Shown piece by piece: positions 1 to 8,154 of a stretch of DNA of 64,000 nucleotides. The stretch's first letter is position 1; each line of letters begins with the position of its first letter. The notes beneath the pieces were generated by a model. It did no database searches and was not told the DNA's origin. It worked only from the letters and a program-made list of their open reading frames with translations. Position numbers and translations under genes: made by a program. Source of the DNA: JANYHF01 sp963732765 (lineage in GTDB: Bacteria > Pseudomonadota > Alphaproteobacteria > Rhizobiales > Hyphomicrobiaceae); NCBI GenBank assembly GCA_963732765.1, contig CAVTAS010000010.1:620001-684000 (forward strand), given 5' to 3'.

Positions 1-1
1 C

Positions 2-289
2 GATGTGGGTTCGCTGTCGGACCACCTGAACTACCTCAATGGCCAGATCACGCTGTTGCTGGATGCCACGCTCGGCCTGATCAACATCGACCAGAACCGC
101 ATCATCAAGATCTTCTCGATCGTGTCGGTGGTCTTCATGCCGCCGACGCTGGTCGCCTCGATCTATGGCATGAATTTCCACCTGATGCCGGAGCTGAGCT
201 GGCAGATCGGCTACCCATTGGCGCTGGTGCTGATGGTGATTTCTGCGATCGGGCCGCTGCTGTTCTTCAGGTACAAGGGTTGGCTGTAA
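2..289 (+). CDS. corA: CorA-family magnesium/divalent cation transporter, C-terminal part (cut by window start)
   Basis: This is the C-terminal 95 residues of an inner-membrane Mg2+ channel; the 5' end lies before the window. The end of the long stalk helix is followed by TM1, which closes with the family signature YGMNF at about codons 58-62. A short periplasmic loop then leads into TM2 and a basic tail (RYKGWL). GMN is the CorA selectivity signature, so the family is secure. CorA proteins can also carry Co2+, Ni2+ or Zn2+ (the ZntB branch), and the missing cytoplasmic domain prevents choosing between them. The gene ends with TAA, eleven bases before a palindromic repeat. Confidence 0.9.
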   Translation, partial: DVGSLSDHLNYLNGQITLLLDATLGLINIDQNRIIKIFSIVSVVFMPPTLVASIYGMNFHLMPELSWQIGYPLALVLMVISAIGPLLFFRYKGWL

Positions 290-300
290 TCGTCGCACCG

Positions 301-370
301 GTAGGGGCGGCTTGCGGCCGCCCTCGTGCAGCGAGTCCGTTGCGCAAGGGCGGCCGCAAGCCGCCCTTAC
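301..370. repeat. Family A palindromic element (GTAGGGGCG ends), copy 1
   Basis: Arms of 23 bases at 301-323 and 348-370 are near-perfect inverted repeats, starting GTAGGGGCGG and ending with its near complement. The loop carries CAGCGAG and GTTGC. It lies between the convergent 3' ends of corA and gatA. The copy at 1970-2039 has the same core and a similar loop. Confidence 0.9.
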
Positions 371-377
371 AAATCGG

Positions 378-1880
378 TCAGCGTGCCTTCGGCGCCACCG
401 CGTCCCACCACCGATCCTTGACCGTGAACCGTCCCGCCGCCTGCTCGATCACCTCGGCGGCGCGGAACAGCGTTTCCTCGTCGAACGGCTTTCCGATCAG
501 CTGCAGACCCATGGGCAGGCCGTCGGCGGTTGATCCAGCGGGCACGGCGATCCCCGGCAAGCCCGCCATGTTCACGGTCACCGTGAAGATGTCGTTGAGA
601 TACATCTGGATCGGGTCGGCGTTCATGGAGTTGAGCGCAAAGGCAGCGCTGGGGGTGGCTGGCGTCAGCAGCACGTCGACCTCTCTGTAGGCCTCGTCGA
701 AGTCGCGCTTGATCAGAGTGCGCACCTTCTGCGCCTGCAGGTAGTAGGCGTCGTAATAGCCCGCGGACAGCACATAAGTGCCGATGATGATGCGGCGCTT
801 GACCTCTTTGCCGAAGCCTTCGGCGCGGGTCTTTTCGTAGGTATCGATCAGGTCCTTGCCGGGAACGCGCAGCCCGTAGCGCATGCCGTCGTAGCGTGCG
901 AGATTGGACGAGGCTTCGGCCGGAGCGACGATGTAATAGGTCGGCAGCGCGTACTTGGTGTGCGGCAGGCTGACGTCGTGGATGGTCGCCCCCGCCGCTT
1001 TCAGCCAGTCGATGCCCTGCTGCCAGAGCTTGTCCACTTCGGCCGGCATGCCGTCCATGCGGTACTCTTTGGGCACGCCGACTTTCAAACCCTTGACGCC
1101 CTTGCCCAGCGCCTTCTCGTAATCGGGGACAGCCAAATCCATGGACGTTGAGTCCTTGGGATCGTGACTGGCCATGGCGCGCAACAGGATTGCGGCGTCG
1201 CGCACGGTCTTGGCGATCGGCCCGGCCTGGTCCAGCGAGGAGGCGAAGGCCACCACACCCCAGCGCGAACAGCGGCCATAGGTGGGCTTGATGCCGACGG
1301 TACCGGTGAGCGCCGCCGGCTGCCGGATCGACCCGCCGGTATCGGTTGCCGTTGCGCCCAGGCACAGTGACGCCGCCACCGCTGCGGCCGAGCCGCCAGA
1401 TGAGCCACCCGGTACTAGATCTGTGTTCTTGCCCTTGGCGCGCCAGGGATTGATGACCGGGCCGTAGTAGCTGGTCTCGTTCGACGAGCCCATGGCGAAC
1501 TCGTCCATGTTGAGCTTGCCGAGCATCACAGCGCCGGCATCCCAGAGGTTCTGCGTGACGGTGGACTCATAGGTCGGCTTGAAGCCGTCCAGCACATGGC
1601 TGCAGGCCTGCGTGTGCACGCCCTTGGTCGCGAACAGATCCTTGATGCCGAGCGGAATGCCTTCCAGCGCCCGCGCCTTGCCCTTCTTGGCCAGGTTGTT
1701 GTCGGCAATCCGCGCCATCGCCCGCGCCTGTTCCGCAGTGACGGCCACATAGGCGTTCAACGCCGGATTGGCTTTGTCGATGGCGGTGAGGAACGCGTCA
1801 GTCAGCTCCAGCGCGGAAACATCCTTGGCGACCAGCTTGTCGCGGGCTTCGGCGAGCGTGAGGGCAGTGAGATCGGACAA
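378..1880 (-). CDS. gatA: Asp-tRNA(Asn)/Glu-tRNA(Gln) amidotransferase subunit A
   Basis: GatA is the amidase subunit of GatCAB. It releases ammonia from glutamine to convert Glu-tRNA(Gln) and/or Asp-tRNA(Asn) to the amidated forms. The 500-residue length is normal. The amidase signature is complete: Lys80 in GIPLGIKDLF, the Gly/Ser loop VPGGSSGGSAAA with cis-Ser160, and nucleophile Ser184 in TGGSIRQPA. The start is TTG, chosen because MSDLTALTLAEARD matches usual GatA N-termini; an ATG eleven bases upstream is out of frame. gatC lies 0.85 kb upstream on the same strand, but a YHS gene on the other strand sits between them, so the two are unlikely to share one transcript. gatB is not in the window. 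Confidence 0.96.
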   Translation of the reverse strand: MSDLTALTLAEARDKLVAKDVSALELTDAFLTAIDKANPALNAYVAVTAEQARAMARIADNNLAKKGKARALEGIPLGIKDLFATKGVHTQACSHVLDGFKPTYESTVTQNLWDAGAVMLGKLNMDEFAMGSSNETSYYGPVINPWRAKGKNTDLVPGGSSGGSAAAVAASLCLGATATDTGGSIRQPAALTGTVGIKPTYGRCSRWGVVAFASSLDQAGPIAKTVRDAAILLRAMASHDPKDSTSMDLAVPDYEKALGKGVKGLKVGVPKEYRMDGMPAEVDKLWQQGIDWLKAAGATIHDVSLPHTKYALPTYYIVAPAEASSNLARYDGMRYGLRVPGKDLIDTYEKTRAEGFGKEVKRRIIIGTYVLSAGYYDAYYLQAQKVRTLIKRDFDEAYREVDVLLTPATPSAAFALNSMNADPIQMYLNDIFTVTVNMAGLPGIAVPAGSTADGLPMGLQLIGKPFDEETLFRAAEVIEQAAGRFTVKDRWWDAVAPKAR

Positions 1881-1969
1881 GGGGGCCTCATGGATCGGTT
1901 CGAGTTTTTTGAAGGTTCCCTAACACGGGCGCTTCCTGGCGGCCAAGTGGCCTGGCAAGCTGGTGCAAT

Positions 1970-2039
1970 GTAGGGGCGGCTTGCGGCCGCCCTCAAGCAG
2001 CGAGCGCGTTGCACGAGGGCGGCCGCAAGCCGCCCCTAC
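1970..2039. repeat. Family A palindromic element, copy 2
   Basis: Perfect 23-base arms at 1970-1992 and 2017-2039 begin GTAGGGGCGGCTTGCGG and pair with their complement; the loop is about 24 bases. Core and loop match the copy at 301-370, so gatA is flanked by two near-identical elements. It lies between the divergent gatA and YHS genes and would form a strong cruciform or RNA hairpin. Confidence 0.92.
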
Positions 2040-2161
2040 GCCGCACCGCCGTACCCTACCGCTCTGCACTGATCACGCCAAACTGATCAGGAGTTATTGG
2101 CCATCGGACTGGCTGGCAGGTAGTTTCGCTGCATCAGTCCTTACCCAGAAGGTCCCCACAG

Positions 2162-2626
2162 ATGCGCATTCTCAAGTCATTCCTTGCAGCACTTGCATTG
2201 TTCTGCACGTTCGGCAGCCTTGCCCATGCCGACCAGGTCTCCAACTACGTCAAGGACGGCGTCGCCATCGCTGGCGCCGATCCGGTCGCTTATTTCACGA
2301 TGAACAAGTCGGTCGTCGGTTCAGCCGATTTCACGACCGATTGGAACGGCGTGACCTGGCGCTTCTCCTCTGCCGAGAACCGCGACGCCTTCAAGGCCGA
2401 CCCGGCCAAGTACGCGCCGCAGTTCGGCGGCTACTGCTCCACCGGCACAGCGTTCGGCAAGAAGATCCCGATCGATCCGACCAAGTTCAAGGTGATCGAA
2501 GGCAAGTTGTATCTCAATTCGTCCGCCGGTTCGCAGGCCGTGTTCGACAAGGACACCGCCGGCATCATCATGAAGGCAACCGGCAACTGGCCCAAGATCG
2601 AAGCCGTCCCTGCCGACAAGCTTTAA
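2162..2626 (+). CDS. YHS domain-containing secreted protein
   Basis: This 154-residue protein has an N-terminal signal peptide: MRILK, a hydrophobic stretch, then a cleavage site near AHA-DQ at residue 22. A single YHS domain follows at about 35-110, recognisable from GADPVAYF, the aromatic NGVTWRFSSAENRDAF and YAPQFGGYCSTG. YHS domains occur in metal-related or redox proteins and stand-alone periplasmic versions are common, but their function is unsettled. The gene lies between gatA and gatC on the opposite strand, with a hairpin terminator just downstream. Secretion is inferred from the leader. Confidence 0.85.
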   Translation: MRILKSFLAALALFCTFGSLAHADQVSNYVKDGVAIAGADPVAYFTMNKSVVGSADFTTDWNGVTWRFSSAENRDAFKADPAKYAPQFGGYCSTGTAFGKKIPIDPTKFKVIEGKLYLNSSAGSQAVFDKDTAGIIMKATGNWPKIEAVPADKL

Positions 2627-2667
2627 GCTCACGAGCACTCCCCAAGCCGCGCCGATGATCTGAGCAG

Positions 2668-2713
2668 CGCCATGGTCTCGACCCCAATCTTGTCGGGGGG
2701 ACCATGGCGTTTT
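2668..2713 (+). terminator. Rho-independent terminator after the YHS gene
   Basis: Ten-base arms CGCCATGGTC (2668-2677) and GACCATGGCG (2700-2709) are perfectly complementary, with additional C/G pairing inside, followed by TTTT. It lies between the convergent ends of the YHS gene and gatC. Confidence 0.75.
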
Positions 2714-2727
2714 CGTTCGGGCACCGG

Positions 2728-3018
2728 CTATTCGACGATCTTGGGCACGACGAAGAAGTTGTCTTCGGACATCGGCGCGTTCTTGACGATTTCGGCGGCC
2801 TTCTCGCCGTCCGTGATCTTGTCCTCGCGCTGCTTCAAACTCATTGACACGACCTTGGTCATGGGCTCGACGCCCTTGGTGTCGACCTCGCCGAGCTGTT
2901 CGACCCACTTGAGGATGGTGTTCAGCTCGCCCTTCAGGCTGACCGCCTCGGCGTCGCTGACCTTCAGCCGGGCGAGCCGGGCAATGCGGCGCACGGTGGC
3001 CTCGTCAACCTCTGACAT
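2728..3018 (-). CDS. gatC: Asp-tRNA(Asn)/Glu-tRNA(Gln) amidotransferase subunit C
   Basis: GatC is the small scaffold subunit that wraps around the GatA-GatB interface of the transamidosome. The protein has 96 residues, the normal size. It shows the N-terminal helix pattern VRRIARLARLKVSDAE, the helix LNTILKWVEQLGEVDTKGVEP, and the C-terminal belt with NAPMSEDNFFVVPKI, a standard GatC ending. It is normally immediately followed by gatA; here the YHS gene intervenes. Confidence 0.95.
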   Translation of the reverse strand: MSEVDEATVRRIARLARLKVSDAEAVSLKGELNTILKWVEQLGEVDTKGVEPMTKVVSMSLKQREDKITDGEKAAEIVKNAPMSEDNFFVVPKIVE

Positions 3019-3098
3019 CTCTCGAGCCCTTTTCCTTGGCGCTGCGTTGCGGCTAGATAGCCCGATGAGGCCATGCGGCGCAACCGGCGGGGACGGAC

Positions 3099-3575
3099 AT
3101 GAGTGAGCGGAAGGATGGACCGGGGCGGTTTGTGGCGGCGGCGGCGCGCGTTGGCGTCACGGTGGCGCTGAAGGAATTCGCCGAGAGCACGCGCACCGCC
3201 GAGGAGGCCGCAGCGGCTTGCGGCTGTGCGGTTGGACAGATCGTTAAGTCGCTAATCTTCCAGGGTCGCAAGAGCGGCAAGTCCTATGTGCTGCTGGTCT
3301 CAGGGGCCAATCGGGTCGATCAGAAGGGCGTGGCGACGGTCATTGGCGAGGCGCTGGACCGGCCCGATGCCGACCATGTGCGCACGCAGACCGGCTTTGC
3401 CATCGGCGGCATCCCACCCTTCGGCCACGATACGGCGCTGGCGACCTTCATCGACCAGGACCTGTTCAAATACGACGCCATCTGGGCTGCGGCCGGATCG
3501 CCGAACGCGGTGTTCCCGACCACGCCGGCCGAGTTGGAGCGAGCGGCGGGGGCGCGGCGGATCAAGGTGACGTGA
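3099..3575 (+). CDS. YbaK/EbsC-family aminoacyl-tRNA deacylase
   Basis: This 158-residue stand-alone trans-editing domain belongs to the YbaK/ProX superfamily, which hydrolyses mischarged aminoacyl-tRNA such as Cys- or Ala-tRNA(Pro). Family features are CGCAVGQIVKSLIF with the conserved lysine, the strand YVLLVSGANRVD, and GFAIGGIPPFGH followed by TFIDQDL. The size fits a free-standing deacylase without an anticodon-binding domain. Substrate cannot be set from sequence. It diverges from gatC, with about 80 bases between the starts; the ribosome-binding site is weak. Confidence 0.87.
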   Translation: MSERKDGPGRFVAAAARVGVTVALKEFAESTRTAEEAAAACGCAVGQIVKSLIFQGRKSGKSYVLLVSGANRVDQKGVATVIGEALDRPDADHVRTQTGFAIGGIPPFGHDTALATFIDQDLFKYDAIWAAAGSPNAVFPTTPAELERAAGARRIKVT

Positions 3576-3595
3576 GTTTGACATGAAGGTGCGGC

Positions 3596-3622
3596 GTAGG
3601 GGCGACCACTGGTCACCCTCGT
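3596..3622. repeat. Family A palindrome, degenerate or truncated copy
   Basis: GTAGGGGCGACCACTGGTCACCCTC contains the GTAGGGGCG end and a short imperfect palindrome (GGCGACCA/TGGTCACC), but no right-hand CCCCTAC end. It lies in the convergent gap between the YbaK-like and PPOX genes. Confidence 0.6.
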
Positions 3623-3645
3623 GCTCATTCCGGTCCGTGCGCAAC

Positions 3646-4260
3646 TCAATACAACGATCCCAGTTGCCGCTTCAGCAAGGCGGCATCGTAGCTCGCGGCA
3701 TCGAACTCGGGATCGGCTGATTTGGTCATTTCGCCGGCGGTCGGCACGGCGGATTTCGGCACCTGTGTTGTCGGGTCCCACAGTTTCGAGCGGATCAGCG
3801 CCCGAGCGCACTGGAAGTATACCGCATCGATCGCCACCACGATCACCGTGACGGGCAGCTTGCCATCCATGGCAAAGCTCTGCCGCAGCGCCTCCTCCGT
3901 GGTCAGCCGCGCCCGCCCGTTGATGCGCAGACACTCGTTGATGCCGGGCAGCAGGAACAGCAGCGCCACGCGCGGATCGGAGACGAGGTTTTTCAGCGTG
4001 TCCAGACGATTGTTGCCGCGCCGGTCCGGGATGGCGATGGTGGCATCGTCCAGCACATGGAACAGATCTCTCGGCTGGTCGCCACGCGGCGAGCAGTCGA
4101 GTCCGCCGGGGCCGGAGGTGGCGATGGCGAAGAACGGCGCCGCCTCGATCCAGCGCCGGTACTCCGGCGTCAGGCGCGGCACTTCCTTGCGCAGCGAGTT
4201 CTGGTTGACCTCGCCATACAGCGCGGCCAGTTTGGCCAGGGTCGTGACATCATCCGGCAT
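3646..4260 (-). CDS. Pyridoxamine 5'-phosphate oxidase-family FMN-binding protein
   Basis: This 204-residue split-barrel protein resembles the MSMEG_1061-type PPOX flavoproteins, which bind FMN or F420 and act on small molecules, rather than the true PdxH. It has IEAAPFFAIAT at the barrel start, the cofactor-region sequence LDCSPRGDQP, IAIPDRRGNNRLDTLKN and VALLFLLPGINECLRING. The ATG at 4260 follows GTGAGG; an in-frame GTG at 4284 would overlap gor. It is the last gene of a likely rpiA-gor-PPOX operon, starting eight bases after gor. The substrate is unknown. Confidence 0.85.
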   Translation of the reverse strand: MPDDVTTLAKLAALYGEVNQNSLRKEVPRLTPEYRRWIEAAPFFAIATSGPGGLDCSPRGDQPRDLFHVLDDATIAIPDRRGNNRLDTLKNLVSDPRVALLFLLPGINECLRINGRARLTTEEALRQSFAMDGKLPVTVIVVAIDAVYFQCARALIRSKLWDPTTQVPKSAVPTAGEMTKSADPEFDAASYDAALLKRQLGSLY

Positions 4261-4268
4261 GACAGGCC

Positions 4269-5639
4269 TCACGCCCCCGTCCACTTGGTCCGCATCGTAA
4301 CCAGTTCCTCGGCCGCTGTCGGATGCACAGCCACGGTCGCATCGAACTGCGCCTTGGTCGCCCTCAGCTTCACCGCGATGCCGGCCAGCTGCGCCATTTC
4401 GCCTGCGTCGGGACCGAGGATGTGCACGCCGAGCACGCGGTCGGTGGCGGCGTCCACCACCAGCTTCATAAGCATGCGCTCCTGGCGGCCCGAGAGCGTG
4501 TGGCGCATCGGGCGGAAGCTGGTCTTGTAGATGTGCACGTCGCCGTACTCCTTGCGCGCCGCCGCCTCGGTGAGGCCGACCGTGCCCATCTCAGGCGTCG
4601 TGAATACGGCCGTAGGCACGTCGGTGTGATCGACGCGGGTGGGCTTAGCCCCGAACACGGTATCGGCGAAGGCGTGGCCCTCGCGGATCGCGACCGGCGT
4701 CAGGTTCAGGCGGTTGGTGACATCGCCGACGGCGTGGATGCCGGGCACGGCGGTGGCGGAATACTCGTCCACGACTACAGCTCCGTGCTTGTCGAGCGCG
4801 ACGCCGGCCGCCTCCAAGCCGAGGTTTGCCGTGTTCGGCACACGGCCGGTCGCGGCCATGATGGCGTCGGCTTGGATCACCGAGCCATCGGTCAGCGTGA
4901 CCTTTACACCCTCACCCGCCTTCTCGATGCGCTCCGGCGTGACCCCGCAGCGCACCCGGATGCCCTTGCGCTCATACTCCGCATGCAGCGCCTTGCGCAG
5001 GTCCATGTCGAAGCCACGCAGGATCTCTTCGCCGCGATAAAGCAGCGTCACCTCGGCGCCGAGGCCGTGAAAGATGCCGGCGAACTCGACCGCTATGTAG
5101 CCACCACCGCCGATTACGATGTGCTTGGGCAGCTTCGGCAGATCGAGCGCCTCGTTGGACGTGATGCAAAGCTCGTGGCCGGGCACGGCGGGATCGACGA
5201 AGGTGCGCGCACCGGTAGCGACTAGGATGTGTTTGGCCGTGACCACGCGGTCGTCCGAGAGCAGACGGACGGTGTGCTGCCCTTCGACCACGGCCCGGGT
5301 CTTGAGCAACTTGGCGCCAGCCTTCTCGAGCGTGCTGACATACGCCCCTTCGAGCCGCGCGATCTCCCTATCCTTGTTGGCGATCAGTTTTGCCCAATCG
5401 AAGCTGGGGGCGGGCACGTTCCAGCCATAGCCGGCCGCATCGGCGAAATCGTCCGAGAATCGGCTTGCGTAAACCAACAGCTTCTTGGGCACGCAGCCGC
5501 GGATCACGCAGGTGCCACCGGTGCGGTACTCCTCTGCGACCGCGACTTTTGCTCCGTAGCCTGCGGAGATGCGCGCCGCCCGCACGCCGCCCGAGCCCGC
5601 GCCGATGACGAACAAATCGTAGTCGTAGGACCCGCTCAC
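4269..5639 (-). CDS. gor: Glutathione-disulfide reductase
   Basis: This cytosolic homodimeric FAD enzyme reduces GSSG with NADPH. The 456 residues are the family length. It shows the FAD dinucleotide fold FVIGAGSGGVRAAR, the redox pair Cys44/Cys49 in GGTCVIRGCVPKK, the second nucleotide fold IGGGGYIAVEFAG, the FAD motif GIHAVGDV and the C-terminal active-site motif AVHPTAAEE with His and Glu. The start is GTG at 5639, sharing GTGA with the rpiA stop; longer upstream frames only run antisense-like through rpiA. Coupling suggests co-translation with rpiA, so pentose-phosphate and NADPH metabolism may be linked to thiol redox. Confidence 0.95.
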   Translation of the reverse strand: MSGSYDYDLFVIGAGSGGVRAARISAGYGAKVAVAEEYRTGGTCVIRGCVPKKLLVYASRFSDDFADAAGYGWNVPAPSFDWAKLIANKDREIARLEGAYVSTLEKAGAKLLKTRAVVEGQHTVRLLSDDRVVTAKHILVATGARTFVDPAVPGHELCITSNEALDLPKLPKHIVIGGGGYIAVEFAGIFHGLGAEVTLLYRGEEILRGFDMDLRKALHAEYERKGIRVRCGVTPERIEKAGEGVKVTLTDGSVIQADAIMAATGRVPNTANLGLEAAGVALDKHGAVVVDEYSATAVPGIHAVGDVTNRLNLTPVAIREGHAFADTVFGAKPTRVDHTDVPTAVFTTPEMGTVGLTEAAARKEYGDVHIYKTSFRPMRHTLSGRQERMLMKLVVDAATDRVLGVHILGPDAGEMAQLAGIAVKLRATKAQFDATVAVHPTAAEELVTMRTKWTGA

Positions 5640-6370
5640 CCTGGCACCGGCGCCAGGATCGCCTCGACGCCGTCTGGCCCGCCGATGAAGGCCTGATCGG
5701 CAAGGCCGATGAACAGGCCGTGCTCGACCACGCCGGGAATGATGCGCAGCGCAGCAGCGAGGTCGAACGGCTCCATGATGCGGCCGAAGCTGCAATCCAG
5801 AAGCAGGTTGCCGTTCTCGGTCACGAACGGCTTGCCACCCTTGTCGCGGCGCAGGCCGATGGTGCCCTCGCAGCCGATCTCGCGCACCATGGCGGCCACC
5901 ATGTTGCGCGTCGCTGTGGCGCCGAACGGGACGATCTCGACCGGCAATGGGAAGCGGCCGAGATTGGCCACTTTCTTCGATACGTCCGCGATCACCACCA
6001 TGCGGTCGGACGCGGTGGCGACGATTTTCTCGCGTAGCAGCGCGCCACCGCCGCCCTTGATCAGCGTCAGGATCGGATCGATCTCATCCGCCCCGTCGAT
6101 GGTGAGGTCCAAGTGCAGTTCCTCGTCCAGCGTCGAGAGACGGATGCCGGCGGCCTCCGCCAGCTTGCGCGTGGCCTCCGAGGTCGGCACGCAGATCACA
6201 TCCAGCCCGCCGCGCACCTTTTCGCCCAGCACCTGCACCAGCTTGGCCGCGGTCGAGCCGGTGCCCAGCCCGAGCTTCATGCCCGGCTCGACCAGCTTGA
6301 CGGCTTCTATTGCAGCGGCCAGCTTCTGTCCGTCCGCGCTACTCAGCTTGATCGCTGCACTGGCTGCCAT
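5636..6370 (-). CDS. rpiA: Ribose-5-phosphate isomerase A
   Basis: RpiA interconverts ribose 5-phosphate and ribulose 5-phosphate in the non-oxidative pentose phosphate pathway. The 244-residue protein has the phosphate loop LGLGTGSTAAKLV, SEATRKLAEAAGI, the catalytic DLTIDGADEID, and the lysine and glycine loop LIKGGGGALLREK. The ATG at 6370 is preferred because the 18 codons upstream show no homology and overlap a repeat. It is the first gene of the rpiA-gor-PPOX unit and overlaps gor by four bases. Confidence 0.95.
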   Translation of the reverse strand: MAASAAIKLSSADGQKLAAAIEAVKLVEPGMKLGLGTGSTAAKLVQVLGEKVRGGLDVICVPTSEATRKLAEAAGIRLSTLDEELHLDLTIDGADEIDPILTLIKGGGGALLREKIVATASDRMVVIADVSKKVANLGRFPLPVEIVPFGATATRNMVAAMVREIGCEGTIGLRRDKGGKPFVTENGNLLLDCSFGRIMEPFDLAAALRIIPGVVEHGLFIGLADQAFIGGPDGVEAILAPVPG

Positions 6371-6410
6371 CGTTTCTGCCCTGTGAAGTCGTGTATTGAG
6401 ACCGATGACG

Positions 6411-6437
6411 TTGGGGCGACCCACGGGTCGCCCCTAC
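6411..6437. repeat. Family A palindrome, short copy
   Basis: TTGGGGCGACCCACGGGTCGCCCCTAC is a short palindrome with core GGGGCGACCC/GGGTCGCCCC and the terminal CCCTAC. It lies between rpiA and the stop of the dehydrogenase gene. The left end reads TTG rather than GTA. Confidence 0.8.
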
Positions 6438-6444
6438 AGCAGCG

Positions 6445-7887
6445 CTACAGCCCGCCCATCAGCAGGTACTTGAGCTCGAGGAATTCCTCGACGCCGTGGT
6501 GCGAGCCCTCGCGGCCGAGGCCGCTCTCCTTGACGCCACCGAACGGCACTTCGGAGGAGGCGACCAGCCCCTCGTTAATGCCGACCATGCCGTATTCCAG
6601 CGCTTCGGCGACGCGCCAGACGCGACCGATGTCGCGCGAGTAAAAATAAGAGGCGAGGCCGAACTCGGTGTCGTTGGCCAGGCGGATCACCTCTTCCTCG
6701 GTCTTGAACTTGAACAGCGGAGCGACGGGCCCGAAAGTTTCCTCGCGCGCCACTTTCATGTCGGCGGTTACCCCGGTCAGCACGGTCGGCTCGTAGAAGT
6801 TGCCGCCCAGCTTGTGGCGCTTGCCGCCGGTTGCAATCTTGGCGCCTTTGGCCAGCGCATCGGCGACATGCTCCTCCACCTTCTCGACCGCCGCCTTGTT
6901 GATCAGCGGGCCGGTGGTGATGCCTTCCTTGGTGCCGTCGCCAACCTTCAGCGCGTTGGCCGCAGCGACCAGCTTGGCCGCGAAAGCGTCGTACACGCCC
7001 TCCTGCACATAGATGCGGTTGGCGCAGACGCAGGTCTGGCCGGCGTTGCGATACTTGCTGGCCATCGCTCCGATCACGGCCTTGTCCAGGTCCGCATCGT
7101 CGAAGACGATGAAGGGTGCGTTGCCGCCCAGCTCCATGCCAACCTTCTTTACGGTCTTGGCGCATTCGGCGATCAGCTGCTTGCCGATCTCGGTCGAGCC
7201 GGTGAACGTCACCATCTTGACGATCGGATTGCTCGTCAGCTCCGCGCCGATCACGCTGGCCTTGCCGGTGACGACGTTGAGCACGCCCTTGGGGATGCCG
7301 GCCTGATGCGCGAGTTCCGCCAGCGCCAGGGCGGTCAGCGGCGTTTCGGAGGCGGGCTTCACGACAGCGGTGCAACCCACAGCCAGGGCCGGGCCGAGCT
7401 TGCGGGTGATCATCGCGGCCGGGAAGTTCCACGGTGTGATGGCGGCGATAACACCGATCGGCTGCTTGATGCAAATGGCGCGCGCATCCGGCTTGAAGCT
7501 GGGGATGGTCTCGCCATAGATGCGGCGGCACTCCTCAGCGTAAAACTCGATGAAGCTGGCCGCATACATCACCTCGCCCTTGGCTTCGGCCAGCGGTTTG
7601 CCTTGCTCGGCGGTCATGATGGCGGCGATCTTGTCGGCATTGGCGACGATCAGGTTGAACCAGGTCCGCATGATGTTAGAGCGGTCCTTGGCGGTGCGCT
7701 TGGCCCAGGCTGGGAAGGCGGCCGATGCGGCCTCGATAGCGGCGCGGGTCTCCTTGGCGCCCATCATCGGCACCTTGGCGATCTCCTCGCCGGTGGCCTT
7801 GTTGGTGACGCGCAACGCGCCCTCGCCGACCCAGGCACCATCGATATAGTTGCGCTCGCGAATGAGAGTATCGACGCGCTGGTCCAT
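6445..7887 (-). CDS. gabD: NAD(P)-dependent succinate-semialdehyde dehydrogenase
   Basis: This ALDH-superfamily enzyme is most like GabD, oxidising succinate semialdehyde to succinate in GABA catabolism. The 480 residues include the cofactor-site motif TPWNFPAAMITRK, GSTEIGKQL, general base Glu252 in MELGGNAP, and nucleophile Cys286 in NAGQTCVCANR with a second cysteine two positions on, typical of GabD. The end PFGGVKESGLGREGSHHG is standard. The start at 7887 follows AAAAAGGAC; the frame runs open far upstream but only antisense to gph and the next gene. Glutarate semialdehyde is an alternative substrate. No GABA aminotransferase gene is nearby. Confidence 0.9.
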   Translation of the reverse strand: MDQRVDTLIRERNYIDGAWVGEGALRVTNKATGEEIAKVPMMGAKETRAAIEAASAAFPAWAKRTAKDRSNIMRTWFNLIVANADKIAAIMTAEQGKPLAEAKGEVMYAASFIEFYAEECRRIYGETIPSFKPDARAICIKQPIGVIAAITPWNFPAAMITRKLGPALAVGCTAVVKPASETPLTALALAELAHQAGIPKGVLNVVTGKASVIGAELTSNPIVKMVTFTGSTEIGKQLIAECAKTVKKVGMELGGNAPFIVFDDADLDKAVIGAMASKYRNAGQTCVCANRIYVQEGVYDAFAAKLVAAANALKVGDGTKEGITTGPLINKAAVEKVEEHVADALAKGAKIATGGKRHKLGGNFYEPTVLTGVTADMKVAREETFGPVAPLFKFKTEEEVIRLANDTEFGLASYFYSRDIGRVWRVAEALEYGMVGINEGLVASSEVPFGGVKESGLGREGSHHGVEEFLELKYLLMGGL

Positions 7888-8154
7888 GGTGCGGGTGTCC
7901 TTTTTGGGGGGATGGGTGTCGTGGTTGGCGTTCAATATCCACCATTGCGGGGCCAAGCTCAAGCGATGCTGTGCCTTCATACCGGGAGCGAACACTCGAG
8001 GCGGGCATTGGCCCTGTGCGCATATTGACAGTTGCGCAGGCACTCTACTCTGAAGCAGTATTTCGGCTGCGGCGGCTAGCAACCCTCCCCAGTCGACGTC
8101 AAACGTGCTTTGATGGCCGCTGAGATACCTCACGCGCACTCTGTCAGGAACGTC

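Noticed and set aside
2162..2626. YHS protein as a cytochrome or copper chaperone
   Set aside because: No CXXCH, no clear copper-ligand cluster; only the YHS pattern is visible.
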